A DNA stretch of 45,423 nucleotides, from positions 7,670 through 53,092 of the forward strand of contig DAET01000055.1 in the NCBI GenBank assembly GCA_002497765.1, in the 5' to 3' direction. A model generated the notes under the pieces. The model saw only the letters and a list, made by a program, of their open reading frames with translations. It was not told the origin of the DNA and made no database searches. The first letter of the stretch is position 1. Every line of letters begins with the position of its first letter. The position numbers and the translations under genes are program-made. Of the stretch, positions 26,162-35,557 are shown piece by piece. This stretch comes from Euryarchaeota archaeon UBA486. GTDB taxonomy: Archaea; Thermoplasmatota; Poseidoniia; Poseidoniales; Poseidoniaceae.

Positions 26162-27223
26162 ATGAACAAGCAGGTCGTTGGAACGGTCTTGCTGTGTTGT
26201 CTTGTGCTTCTCTCCGTTGTTTCCGCTCAAGAAGCATCGCAAGCTGGCTGTGAACCGGGGACCTCGACCGAGGACCGGGAAGGTTGTCTTGACTCGGACG
26301 GCGACGGCTGGTCCGATCCCGACGAGGCTTGGAACACCAGCATGGGAGCTGATGCCTTCCCAAACAATGCATCCGAGCACCGCGACCTTGACGGCGACGG
26401 AGTTGGTGACACCGCTGACCCTGACATGGATGGGGACGGAGCGAACGACGACGTCGATGTTTGGCCTGAGGACGCCATCATCTGGTCCGATACCGACGGT
26501 GATGGGTACGCCGATCAAGGCCGCCATGCGCTGAGCGACAATTGTCCGAACATCTACGGAAAGAGCAAAATTCGTCTGATGGGATGTTCCGACATTGACG
26601 GTGATTTCATGCCCGACGAATACGATGACGACGCCGATGGTGACGGAATTCGAAACGAGATGGAGCGTTCGGCCTCTTCGGGTACCATCCTCTATGACCC
26701 ATACAACGCAAATTCCGTCCCTCCCGATGCCGACCAGGATACGATTCCGGACGTGCTGGACCCTGACAACGACAACGACGGATGGCCCGACGATGTGGAA
26801 CTTGACCGAGGCTCCGACATTTTTGACGACCAAAGCACACCGTTCACGATGTACTTTGGAGCGAACACCGGTATTTTCTACACCGGTGGTCTCGGTGCAG
26901 GCTCGTTTAGCTTTGATTACGATACTGATTACGTGGAGATTTCTCTCTCCTTTGTGGCAGAAATCGTGTTTGAGGAATTGGTCATTCCGCTCTTGTTGGT
27001 CCCGATTTATTTTGCGCTGTTCTTTGCTCGGCGAAACGAGTTCAGGCGTTTGCTGGGCGAAATTGAAGAAGCAGAATCCTGCGATGTGCTTCGAAAAATC
27101 GAGACCGAGGTGAACGAGGCGGTCAAGGAACGCAACATCAAGGTCTACCACGGGCTGGTGCTTCGAAACGCCATTGAACTGGCTGAAGGTGATATATCTG
27201 GAGCCAATTCTGAACAGGAATAA
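26162..27223 (+). CDS. Calcium-repeat (thrombospondin type 3-like) surface protein with membrane helix and cytoplasmic tail
   Basis: A 353-residue protein with a signal peptide (MNKQVVGTVLLCCLVLLSVVS), then about ten Asp-rich repeats of the form DxDGDGxxD (for example DSDGDGWSDPDE and DPDNDNDGWPDD) up to about residue 225. These match calcium-binding thrombospondin type 3/EF-like loops of secreted archaeal and bacterial proteins. A hydrophobic segment near 270-292 (EELVIPLLLVPIYFALFFARR) is followed by a 60-residue charged helical tail in the cytoplasm. The repeats likely form a rigid calcium-bound stalk on the cell surface. Partners are unknown. A GGAGGG lies about 18 bases upstream of the ATG. 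It precedes the Mo-hydroxylase operon on the same strand with a 59-base gap. Confidence 0.8.
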   Translation: MNKQVVGTVLLCCLVLLSVVSAQEASQAGCEPGTSTEDREGCLDSDGDGWSDPDEAWNTSMGADAFPNNASEHRDLDGDGVGDTADPDMDGDGANDDVDVWPEDAIIWSDTDGDGYADQGRHALSDNCPNIYGKSKIRLMGCSDIDGDFMPDEYDDDADGDGIRNEMERSASSGTILYDPYNANSVPPDADQDTIPDVLDPDNDNDGWPDDVELDRGSDIFDDQSTPFTMYFGANTGIFYTGGLGAGSFSFDYDTDYVEISLSFVAEIVFEELVIPLLLVPIYFALFFARRNEFRRLLGEIEEAESCDVLRKIETEVNEAVKERNIKVYHGLVLRNAIELAEGDISGANSEQE

Positions 27224-27232
27224 GTGGCCACT
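27223..27232. promoter_or_regulatory. Perfect palindrome upstream of the Mo-hydroxylase operon
   Basis: AGTGGCCACT, a perfect ten-base inverted repeat, begins at the last base of the preceding stop and lies about 50 bases before the ATG of the [2Fe-2S] subunit. A second small inverted repeat (AAGAA, one base, TTCTT) lies at 27247-27257. Either could be an operator. No known binding site is matched. Confidence 0.3.
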
Positions 27233-27282
27233 GACCCCCAATCATCAAGAAGTTCTTCCGCTACGGCAAGGCGGGGACGACC

Positions 27283-27885
27283 ATGGTTGGCGAAGAGCAT
27301 GTCTCAATGATTCCTGCTCCGGAAGGAAAGCGATGGGCTGCAACCGTGAACGGACGTCCATTTGAGGTGTTGGCGCCAAGCAACGCTGTCTTGCTGGATG
27401 TGCTTCGAGATAAGGTCGGCACGCTCGGTGTCAAGCGTGGATGCGACCTTGGAACCTGTGGGTGCTGCACGGTCATGATCGATGGTGTTCCAAAACTGTC
27501 GTGCCTCACCTTGGCCGGCCAGGTTCAAGGTGCCGCCATCATCACGGTTGAGGGCCTTTCCGACGGTGCTCATTTGGCGCCCATTCAAACCTGCTTTGCG
27601 ACCCACGGTGGCTCCCAATGCGGGTTCTGTACGCCCGGGTTCCTCATCGCTTCTCAAGCGCTTCTCAACGAGAATGAGAATCCGACCCGAGATGAGATTG
27701 CGTGCGCCATCGAAGGAAACCTGTGTCGCTGCACGGGCTATCAACAAATCATCGACTCCATTGAGGCTGCCGCTGCCATTCACCGAGGCGATGCTGAAGC
27801 CGCTGCACCTGCCAGCGACCCGCATCCAGACCCTCACCCCTCCGGGCCCGAGGAGCCCACCATGCCGCCCGGCCATGCGAAGTGA
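27283..27885 (+). CDS. hcrC: Mo-hydroxylase small subunit, two [2Fe-2S] clusters (HcrC/CoxS-like)
   Basis: A 200-residue iron-sulfur subunit of the xanthine oxidase family. The N-terminal ferredoxin-type cluster is bound by Cys54, Cys59 and Cys62 (GCDLGTCGCCTV) with Cys74 (KLSC). The C-terminal helical domain holds the second cluster: Cys113 and Cys116 (QCGFCTPGF), Cys148 and Cys150 (GNLCRCTGY). It carries electrons between the molybdenum site and the FAD subunit. A His/Pro-rich tail of about 30 residues extends beyond the family norm. First gene of a three-gene operon; its stop lies within the likely ribosome binding site of the large subunit, so translation is coupled. ATG 27307 is an alternative start. 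Confidence 0.93.
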   Translation: MVGEEHVSMIPAPEGKRWAATVNGRPFEVLAPSNAVLLDVLRDKVGTLGVKRGCDLGTCGCCTVMIDGVPKLSCLTLAGQVQGAAIITVEGLSDGAHLAPIQTCFATHGGSQCGFCTPGFLIASQALLNENENPTRDEIACAIEGNLCRCTGYQQIIDSIEAAAAIHRGDAEAAAPASDPHPDPHPSGPEEPTMPPGHAK

Positions 27886-27890
27886 TCACC

Positions 27891-30692
27891 ATGGGAAGTT
27901 ATCGTCAACAACCGGGCGCCTCCAAATCGGAGGTTCGTAAAGACGGCAAGCGGGTCGCAGGAAAGCAAGTGTTCCCGCCTCCGGGTTCCGGCGGAAGCGA
28001 GCCCACGATGCGCCCCCGCGACCTTGATTTCATTCCTGAAACCGTGGGAGGGAAAGAGCCCAAACCCGCTGGCGACCACATTCACGACCGCGACCGTACA
28101 GGGACGATTGTTGGGAAACCCATTCCACTGGTGGATTCCAATGCGAAGGTCACCGGCCAAGCATGGTACGGCGACGACGTCCGCTTGCCGGGCGAACTGA
28201 TTGGTAAAATTCTGCGCTCCCCGCATCACTACGCTCGCATCAAATCCATCGACACCTCAAGGGTGGAAGCCCTTCCCGGTGTCGTGGCCGTGTCCACCGG
28301 TCAGGATGCACCCAACCGATTTGGCGTTCTCCCGGTGACCAAGGATGAGCATGCCATGGCCGTTGAGAAAGTCCGACACGTGGGCGACTTGGTGGCCTGC
28401 GTTGCGGCGGTCGACGAAGCCACGGCCATCGAAGCCCTGTCGCTGTTCGACATTGAATGGGAAGAACTCGAACCGGTGTTTGACCCCAAGAAGGGATTGG
28501 AAGACCATGACGAACCCATCCACTGGCGCGGCAAGTACCACCTGGCTCGCACCAACGTTCAGAAGCGTGTCTTCCAAGAGTTCGGCGACCGTTCGCTCGT
28601 AAACTCACCCCACGCCTCTTCCCACGGCTCGTGGACGATGTTGGGCGTCCACCACGGGTTCACCGAACCCCACGCTGTCGTGGCACACTGGGACCCCAAC
28701 GGGCGCCTCCAACTCTACACCCCCCAGCAGGTCCCGCATTACACGCACCGTGCCCTTTCAACCGTCCTCGATGTCCCCATGCACCAAATCAACGTGGTTC
28801 GCACCTTTGTCGGCGGCGGTTTCGGTGGTAAATCCGACCCGTTCCCGCACGAGATGTGCGCCGCTATTTTGGCGCGGAAATCCGGCCGGCCCGTTCGTAT
28901 CACCTTTGATCGAGAAGAGGTCTATTGGATCAACCGTGGACGGCACCCAAGCCACATCGATGTCAAGATGACCGCCGACACCGAAGGTCGGATTTCGAGT
29001 TTCGACATCGACGCGCTCATCGACGGCGGTGGTTTCGCTTCCTTCGGGCACGTCACTTCCTACTACAACGGTGTGCTGGCCACAGCACCCTACGAACTCG
29101 GTTCGTTCCACTACACCGGGGCTCGCGTCTGGACCAACAAACCGGCTTCGGGCGCCATGCGTGGTCACGGCGCCGTCAACACACGGTGTGCCGTTGAGGT
29201 CGGATTGGATGAGATGGCCGAATCGATGAATGTCGACCCCATCGACCTTCGTCTCGCCAACCTTTTGCCGCCGCACAGTCGAACCATCAGCGGTTTCCGC
29301 ATCACCTCCAATGGCATGCGAGAAGCGCTTGAGCGGGTGCGTGAAGGCTCGAATTGGGATGAGAAATTCCGTCAGATGCCGCTGGGCAAAGGGATTGGCA
29401 TCGGGTGTGGTTTCTTCATTTCAGGTTCTGGGTTGCCCATTCATTGGGATCCGAAGAATTTCCCACACGCCACCGTTCACATCCAAGTTGACATGGACGG
29501 TGGCGTAACCGTTCACACCGGTGCTGCAGACATCGGCCAGGGTTCGACAACCGCTGTGGCTCAGGTGGTGGCTGAGGTCTTGGCGTTGCCCATCGAAATG
29601 GTCCACGTCCGAAGCCACGAGAGCGATACCAGCCCTGTTGACCTTGGCTCCTATTCCAGCCGTGTCACGTTCATGAACGCCAACGCCGCCATTCGTGCGG
29701 CCATCGGCATTCGAGACCAACTGCTCAAGGCCGCTTGGGAAATGCTGGGCTACCACCCCAATGTCCTGGTCCTGAACGACCGTCGGATCTACTACAAACA
29801 CGATCCCGCCATCGGCGTGTCTTATCTTGAAGCACTTCACAAGGCTCAGGCCGACACCGGGGCCCTCATCGCCCGAGGGGCCTACCGCTCGCCGCCCATG
29901 GGTGGCGTTCACAAAGGTGCCGCTGCTGGCCTTGCTCCGGCATATTCGTTCTCGGCCTACGTGGCCGAGGTTGATGTCGATGTCGAGACCGGCCTGGTAT
30001 CCTGCACCAATGTGTGGGCTGCTCACGATTGTGGCAAAGCGCTCAACCCGCTGGCCGTGAAAGGACAGATCATCGGATCGTGCCATATGGGTCTCGGGCA
30101 GGTGCTGACCGAGAAGATGGTCTATGGACGCACAGGGCACCTCCAGAATGCGAACCTGTTGGAGTACAAGATTCCCTCCGTTCACGAAATGCCTCACGTC
30201 GAGGCCATTATCGTGGAATCCAGCGACCCCGAGGGGCCGTTTGGCGCCAAGGAAGCCGGCGAAGGACCCCTCCTTCCCATCTTGCCGGCCGTCGTGAACG
30301 CTGTCTACGATGCCATCGGTGTTCGTCTACGAGACTTGCCACTGACGCCGGATGTTGTACATGCTGGCATCCAAAAACACCTCAAGAAGAGCGGACTGGA
30401 TGACGAAGAACAGATGGAACCCCCTCGTTTGACGCATGGTCCGTTGCAATCGGTGTTGGTCGCTCGAGGCGATGAGCACCGAGAACGCGACCGTCTAAGG
30501 CAACGCAGTGAAGACACTTCTGCTTATGTCAACGGCGTTCTGTTTGGGTTTGATCCCGACCGACCGCTCTCCGAACAGGTCGACGGATGGCGAGAAGCAG
30601 ACGAACCCCTGCCAGAGCAACTGGCCGAGCTTGGATTCGCTGGTCGTGCTTGGCTCAAAAAAGAGCAACGTCATATGGAGGATGATGCCTGA
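27891..30692 (+). CDS. hcrA: Mo-hydroxylase large molybdopterin subunit (4-hydroxybenzoyl-CoA reductase alpha-like)
   Basis: A 933-residue catalytic subunit. After an N-terminal extension of about 70 residues come the aldehyde oxidase/xanthine dehydrogenase hammerhead domain (KVTGQAWYGDDVRLPGELIG) and the molybdopterin domains with GGGFGGKSDPFPHE, MRGHGAVNTRCAVEVGLDEM, TGAADIGQGS and, near the C-terminus, GAKEAGEGPLLPILPAVVNA, which holds the catalytic Glu. The GGGFGGKSDPFPHE and KEAGEG forms resemble the alpha subunit of 4-hydroxybenzoyl-CoA reductase more than xanthine dehydrogenase. It uses water-derived oxygen or removes a hydroxyl at an aromatic or heterocyclic substrate. AGTGA at 27881-27885 precedes ATG 27891 by five bases; a GTG at 27882 is possible. 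It has an extra C-terminal region of about 100 residues. Confidence 0.9.
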   Translation: MGSYRQQPGASKSEVRKDGKRVAGKQVFPPPGSGGSEPTMRPRDLDFIPETVGGKEPKPAGDHIHDRDRTGTIVGKPIPLVDSNAKVTGQAWYGDDVRLPGELIGKILRSPHHYARIKSIDTSRVEALPGVVAVSTGQDAPNRFGVLPVTKDEHAMAVEKVRHVGDLVACVAAVDEATAIEALSLFDIEWEELEPVFDPKKGLEDHDEPIHWRGKYHLARTNVQKRVFQEFGDRSLVNSPHASSHGSWTMLGVHHGFTEPHAVVAHWDPNGRLQLYTPQQVPHYTHRALSTVLDVPMHQINVVRTFVGGGFGGKSDPFPHEMCAAILARKSGRPVRITFDREEVYWINRGRHPSHIDVKMTADTEGRISSFDIDALIDGGGFASFGHVTSYYNGVLATAPYELGSFHYTGARVWTNKPASGAMRGHGAVNTRCAVEVGLDEMAESMNVDPIDLRLANLLPPHSRTISGFRITSNGMREALERVREGSNWDEKFRQMPLGKGIGIGCGFFISGSGLPIHWDPKNFPHATVHIQVDMDGGVTVHTGAADIGQGSTTAVAQVVAEVLALPIEMVHVRSHESDTSPVDLGSYSSRVTFMNANAAIRAAIGIRDQLLKAAWEMLGYHPNVLVLNDRRIYYKHDPAIGVSYLEALHKAQADTGALIARGAYRSPPMGGVHKGAAAGLAPAYSFSAYVAEVDVDVETGLVSCTNVWAAHDCGKALNPLAVKGQIIGSCHMGLGQVLTEKMVYGRTGHLQNANLLEYKIPSVHEMPHVEAIIVESSDPEGPFGAKEAGEGPLLPILPAVVNAVYDAIGVRLRDLPLTPDVVHAGIQKHLKKSGLDDEEQMEPPRLTHGPLQSVLVARGDEHRERDRLRQRSEDTSAYVNGVLFGFDPDRPLSEQVDGWREADEPLPEQLAELGFAGRAWLKKEQRHMEDDA

Positions 30693-31657
30693 TGCTGATG
30701 CCTCCGTTTGAACTGCACCACCCCACCACGGTGGCCGAGGCGGTTGAACTCGCCGCTTCACTGATGGAACAGAACGAAGCCTTTGATTGGGTTGCAGGAG
30801 GCACGGATGTGCTTCCAAACTACAAGTGGCGCATCAATCCTAAGCCCCATGTGATTTCCCTCGCAGGCATCGAAGAGGCTCACCACCTCTCTGCCAGTGA
30901 AATCGGTTGCATGGTCCCGCTGTCCTCATTGACGGCTGCCAACGGCGTTCATCCCCTGCTCGTCGAAGCAGCAGCCAAGATCGCCTCCTCGTTGATTCGA
31001 AAGAGCGCCACCGTTGGCGGAAACTTGTGCCTGGACACCCGTTGTTTCTGGTACAATCAAAGCGAGGACTGGCGCCGTTCAATTGATTGGTGTCACAAAG
31101 CAGATTGTGGTACCGGCGCCGATTGCCGTGTGATTCCCAACCAGAACACCTTGTGCGTCGCCACCTACCAGGGAGACCTTGCGCCCAACTTCATGGTGCT
31201 GGATGCCTCTGTCGTGCTTATCGGTCCCGAAGGTCAACGCACGCTTCCCCTCTCAGAGTTTTACGAACTTGACGGGATGAAGAAAAACGTGCTCCAACCG
31301 GGAGAATTCCTGCTCAAGGTGGAACTTCCCTCAGATGCGAAGAAGCGAAGAGGGTGCTACCAGAAATTGCGCGTCCGTGAGTCGTGGGATTTCCCCGAAG
31401 CTGGCATTGCCGCCTCGTGGCTCCCCGGCGATGCCACGACACTGAAAGTAGCCAGCACGGCGCTTGAATCCATACCACGACTTCATGACGAACAGGTGGA
31501 AGTACACCTCGCCGAAGGTGAACTTGACCCGGTCGGATTGGCTGTGCTCGTCCAAAAATCGGTCAAGCCTGTGAACAACACGGCGTTACCGCCTCGGTAC
31601 CGTCGTTCCATGGTGAAGACCTTGACCAAGCGAGCTCTTCGAGGAATTCTGGATTGA
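30692..31657 (+). CDS. hcrB: Mo-hydroxylase FAD subunit with extra [4Fe-4S] loop (4-hydroxybenzoyl-CoA reductase beta-like)
   Basis: A 321-residue flavoprotein subunit of the CoxM family. FAD loops are AGGTDVLPNYK (residues 35-45) and SATVGGNLC (105-113). Between them and the C-terminal domain sits an insertion of about 40 residues beginning RCFWYNQSEDWR, with Cys118, Cys134, Cys139, Cys145 and Cys155, followed by GDLAPNFMVLDA. A loop of this kind with four Cys and the start CxxYNQS is the hallmark of the beta subunit of 4-hydroxybenzoyl-CoA reductase, where it carries a [4Fe-4S] cluster that lets the enzyme run as a low-potential reductase. Ordinary CO or xanthine dehydrogenases lack it. The ATG overlaps the stop of the large subunit in TGATG, after GGAGG. 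Confidence 0.9.
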   Translation: MLMPPFELHHPTTVAEAVELAASLMEQNEAFDWVAGGTDVLPNYKWRINPKPHVISLAGIEEAHHLSASEIGCMVPLSSLTAANGVHPLLVEAAAKIASSLIRKSATVGGNLCLDTRCFWYNQSEDWRRSIDWCHKADCGTGADCRVIPNQNTLCVATYQGDLAPNFMVLDASVVLIGPEGQRTLPLSEFYELDGMKKNVLQPGEFLLKVELPSDAKKRRGCYQKLRVRESWDFPEAGIAASWLPGDATTLKVASTALESIPRLHDEQVEVHLAEGELDPVGLAVLVQKSVKPVNNTALPPRYRRSMVKTLTKRALRGILD

Positions 31658-31666
31658 GGCGGTTTC

Positions 31667-32635
31667 GTGAAGCAAGTTGCCCCGCTCATCCTTGCTCTCT
31701 CGCTGGTGTTGATGCTGCCTGTCGGGCATGCTCAAGACATGCAGGGTCCTTCGTGGGAGATGGGTTGGGTCACGGACGTTGACCCCAAGTACATCGTGGA
31801 CCTTGAGGACGATTGGGATGTGACCGGAGAGTTGGTGGTGTACGTGGCCAACGAGGGTCCAGCGGCGCTGAACCTCGCCCTCACCTACGACTATGACGAG
31901 GAAGGCCCCTTCATGTTGGACGGCCCGGAAAGCATTGAGGTGGCGGGCAACACCAACGACACCTTCCGGATCACCATCACGGGTGCAGCAGCCGATGTCG
32001 TGCGGGCATTCTCTCCTTCTTCGAGCGTTGAACTCGTCGTTGTTGGCGAGGAAAAAGTGGGCGATTCAACCTTGAGGACACAAGAACTCGAAGCCGACAT
32101 CACGGTGCCGAGGATGTATCGCCTGGTGCCCAATGCAGTGGACCCGACCGACGTGTTGTTTGCAGGCTCGTGGGTTGACTTTACCCTTGAGGTGAGCAAC
32201 CTCGGCAACACGCAAGACGCCATTACGACGGGAGAAGCCACGGTCAGGAGTTGTCCTCATCTCACGGTCACCGGCATGGAACAACTTGACAACACCGTCG
32301 TGCAGGTCACCAATGCCAACGGCGACAACAAAGCGATCTTCACGCTCCGGCTTGAAGCGAGTTCGAGCCATCAGGAGCGAACCTGCGAGGTGTCCATCGC
32401 AGTCGAGTCCGAAGGCGATGGCAACCAGCGTTCGAGCACCTTTAATGTGGACGTCAGTGCGCCTGCAGCCGACGATCCAATGCTCCCTGACGACGACGTT
32501 GACGATGACGATACCGGCTCACTGAGCACCTCCGATTCGTTGCCTTGGCCGCCGGTGGGCCAACTCCTCTTGGCTTGTGCGGTCGCCGTTCTCTTCGCCG
32601 GTAGAAACCGCTCATCGAAGTCAGTGGAAAAATGA
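31667..32635 (+). CDS. Secreted, C-terminally anchored beta-sandwich protein
   Basis: A 322-residue exported protein. A signal peptide ends near GHAQ (residue 23), two Ig/CARDB-like beta-sandwich domains follow (about 35-145 and 150-270) with NEGPAALNLAL and VSNLGNTQDAITTG motifs, then an acidic linker (PDDDVDDDDTGS), and a C-terminal membrane helix (GQLLLACAVAVLFAG) with a basic tail. This is the layout of archaeal cell-surface proteins anchored at the C-terminus. A role in adhesion or envelope structure is inference. GTG 31667 follows GAGGCGG. It sits nine bases after hcrB on the same strand, so it may be part of that transcript, although its function looks unrelated. Confidence 0.78.
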   Translation: MKQVAPLILALSLVLMLPVGHAQDMQGPSWEMGWVTDVDPKYIVDLEDDWDVTGELVVYVANEGPAALNLALTYDYDEEGPFMLDGPESIEVAGNTNDTFRITITGAAADVVRAFSPSSSVELVVVGEEKVGDSTLRTQELEADITVPRMYRLVPNAVDPTDVLFAGSWVDFTLEVSNLGNTQDAITTGEATVRSCPHLTVTGMEQLDNTVVQVTNANGDNKAIFTLRLEASSSHQERTCEVSIAVESEGDGNQRSSTFNVDVSAPAADDPMLPDDDVDDDDTGSLSTSDSLPWPPVGQLLLACAVAVLFAGRNRSSKSVEK

Positions 32636-32763
32636 TGTAATTTTCTCCCGTTTGGGTGGTTCTCTTCCAACCGATAACCGAAGGACTGTGGGAACGAAAC
32701 CTCAGAATTTTCCTGCCCATCCTTGAGCAACTATTATGTGTGGAATGTGTCTCCGAAGGTTGT

Positions 32764-32794
32764 AAATCTATGGATTTCATCATAGATGAGGGGG
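32764..32794 (+). promoter_or_regulatory. Overlapping inverted repeats next to the ribosome binding site of the DUF4350 gene
   Basis: ATCTATG at 32766-32772 and CATAGAT at 32781-32787 form perfect seven-base arms around an eight-base loop, and the second arm ends directly before the ribosome binding site GAGGGGG (32788-32794). A shorter inverted repeat (AAATC, four bases, GATTT) at 32764-32777 overlaps the first arm, so the two folds exclude each other. It could be a transcription operator or an RNA hairpin that controls translation from the TTG start. A TATA-like CTATTATG lies about 30 bases upstream. Confidence 0.42.
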
Positions 32795-32801
32795 AAGCAA
32801 A

Positions 32802-34379
32802 TTGGCAGAAGCAGAGCGAACCAATTTGAGCCTCGAAGCATGGCTCATGATTGGTCTGCTGGTCTCTGTCCTCCTTTCCACGGTTGTGATTGCGGTGGTT
32901 TCCGCTGGAAAAACCACCGTGTTTTCTCCTTACGAGAACGACTCCGACTACGAAGAGCAACAACTCACCTTCATGCGAGACAGCCTTGACGACTTCACCG
33001 TCGCCAACACGATGTCCACACCCATGCTCGTGAACGACTGGCAGAACCCACACCGAACCTTGCTGGTCATCGCCGCCCCCGAGAAACCCTTTGACGCCGC
33101 TGAGGCTGCCGCCATTCACGACTTCGTCACCGAGCGAGCCGGCAAGGTCATCCTCGCCTCCAACTCAACCAACGCCCAACAGGTGGCTGAAGAGTTTGGC
33201 GTGAAGTACTTCGACGCACCCGTCCGTGATGACATCAACACCGGCCGCTACTACGAGGTCACCGACGAGAACGACGATCGAATTTCTCCAGACACCAAGA
33301 AACTCTGGTCGGTCGCCAGCGTCAAGCGCGATGTGGCCACCATGGGCGATGAGAAGGCCGTTCCTTGCTCTGAAGACGACGTCCGTCAGGAGAATGTCAA
33401 CAACTGCCGCATGCCGGTCTTGTTCCACCGCCCCACTGCCATTCAGGTGCTGGATGAACAAGCCGACACCGATCGTGAAGTGCATGTGTTGGCCGCCGCC
33501 TCAACCTCTGCCGAAATCGACGCCGGCAAGGGCGATTCCAATCCAACCCTGGGTGAGGGTGAAACAGGGCTCATCATTCGCATAGATTATCCCGGCCAAA
33601 CCGTCCTCGACCAACGCTCGCTTGACAAAGGCGGCGACATCGGTGAAATCAGCGCCACTGGCAGCATCGTCTTCGTCTCTGACCACTCCGTGCTGGCCAA
33701 CCACCTTTGGGACCAAGCCTACGCCGAAGAAACCGGAAAGCAACAATGCGATTCTGAACTTTACATCCAATTCGGCCACATGTGCTGGGACACGGATTCA
33801 GAGGGCCTGAACAAGGGTCTTGGTGACACCACTTGGCGAGGCAACGAGGCCTTCTTCACGGCGCTCATCAACGACATGATGGAGTTCGACAACGACGAGC
33901 TTTCGGCCACCATCGCTCGTGATACCTCGGCCTTCAACGTGGTCTTCGACGAAAGCCGCCACGTGTCTGGCAGCCTTTCCATGCCGTTCACCGAAGCCAT
34001 GGGCGCCATCGTCTTGCTCACGAGCGACGGCGTGCTGAAGTGGCTCATCATTCTCAACCTCTTTGCGCTCTTGGCCATCGCTATCATGGTGGTCCCAGAG
34101 AAGGAAAACTGGCGTCACGTCTTCGACTTGACGCGATTCAGGGAGCGTCCATCGAAGTTGGACCCGACCCAATACCAACGGCGAACCCGAGAGGCCTTCC
34201 TCACGAAGGTTCGCAACTTCAACGACCTGACGCGAGACGAATTTGCTCGCAAGTCCCCAGCGGAAGTCATGCAGATGATCCGCGAACCCCGATTGGTCGA
34301 ACTGGTGAGTTCGAACCGTGCCTACTCCAACGAAGAATTGAGGGAGCTCATCCCGCACATCCGTCGTTGGGGAAATTGA
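32802..34379 (+). CDS. DUF4350-type membrane protein of a MoxR-DUF58 operon
   Basis: A 525-residue protein with an N-terminal membrane helix (WLMIGLLVSVLLSTVVIAVVS), an extracytoplasmic domain of about 370 residues, a second helix near 415-435 (LIILNLFALLAIAIMVV) and a cytoplasmic tail of about 90 residues rich in Arg and Lys. The start of the outer domain (NPHRTLLVIAAPEKPFDAAEAAAIHDFV) matches DUF4350, a glutamine-amidotransferase-like fold found next to MoxR and DUF58 genes. The function of DUF4350 proteins is not established. The TTG start has a strong GAGGGGG eight bases upstream. First gene of a four-gene run; the next gene follows in 17 bases. Confidence 0.78.
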   Translation: MAEAERTNLSLEAWLMIGLLVSVLLSTVVIAVVSAGKTTVFSPYENDSDYEEQQLTFMRDSLDDFTVANTMSTPMLVNDWQNPHRTLLVIAAPEKPFDAAEAAAIHDFVTERAGKVILASNSTNAQQVAEEFGVKYFDAPVRDDINTGRYYEVTDENDDRISPDTKKLWSVASVKRDVATMGDEKAVPCSEDDVRQENVNNCRMPVLFHRPTAIQVLDEQADTDREVHVLAAASTSAEIDAGKGDSNPTLGEGETGLIIRIDYPGQTVLDQRSLDKGGDIGEISATGSIVFVSDHSVLANHLWDQAYAEETGKQQCDSELYIQFGHMCWDTDSEGLNKGLGDTTWRGNEAFFTALINDMMEFDNDELSATIARDTSAFNVVFDESRHVSGSLSMPFTEAMGAIVLLTSDGVLKWLIILNLFALLAIAIMVVPEKENWRHVFDLTRFRERPSKLDPTQYQRRTREAFLTKVRNFNDLTRDEFARKSPAEVMQMIREPRLVELVSSNRAYSNEELRELIPHIRRWGN

Positions 34380-34396
34380 AACAAGGAGGATAAGAC

Positions 34397-35524
<1,128 letters not shown>

Positions 35525-35557
35525 AGCTGAACGTTTGCACAACGAGGTGAATCAAAC

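Noticed and set aside
26036..27241. A 401-codon minus-strand open frame opposite the calcium-repeat protein
   Set aside because: Its Val/Ile-rich content mirrors the Asp codons of the repeats; no start signals or family resemblance.
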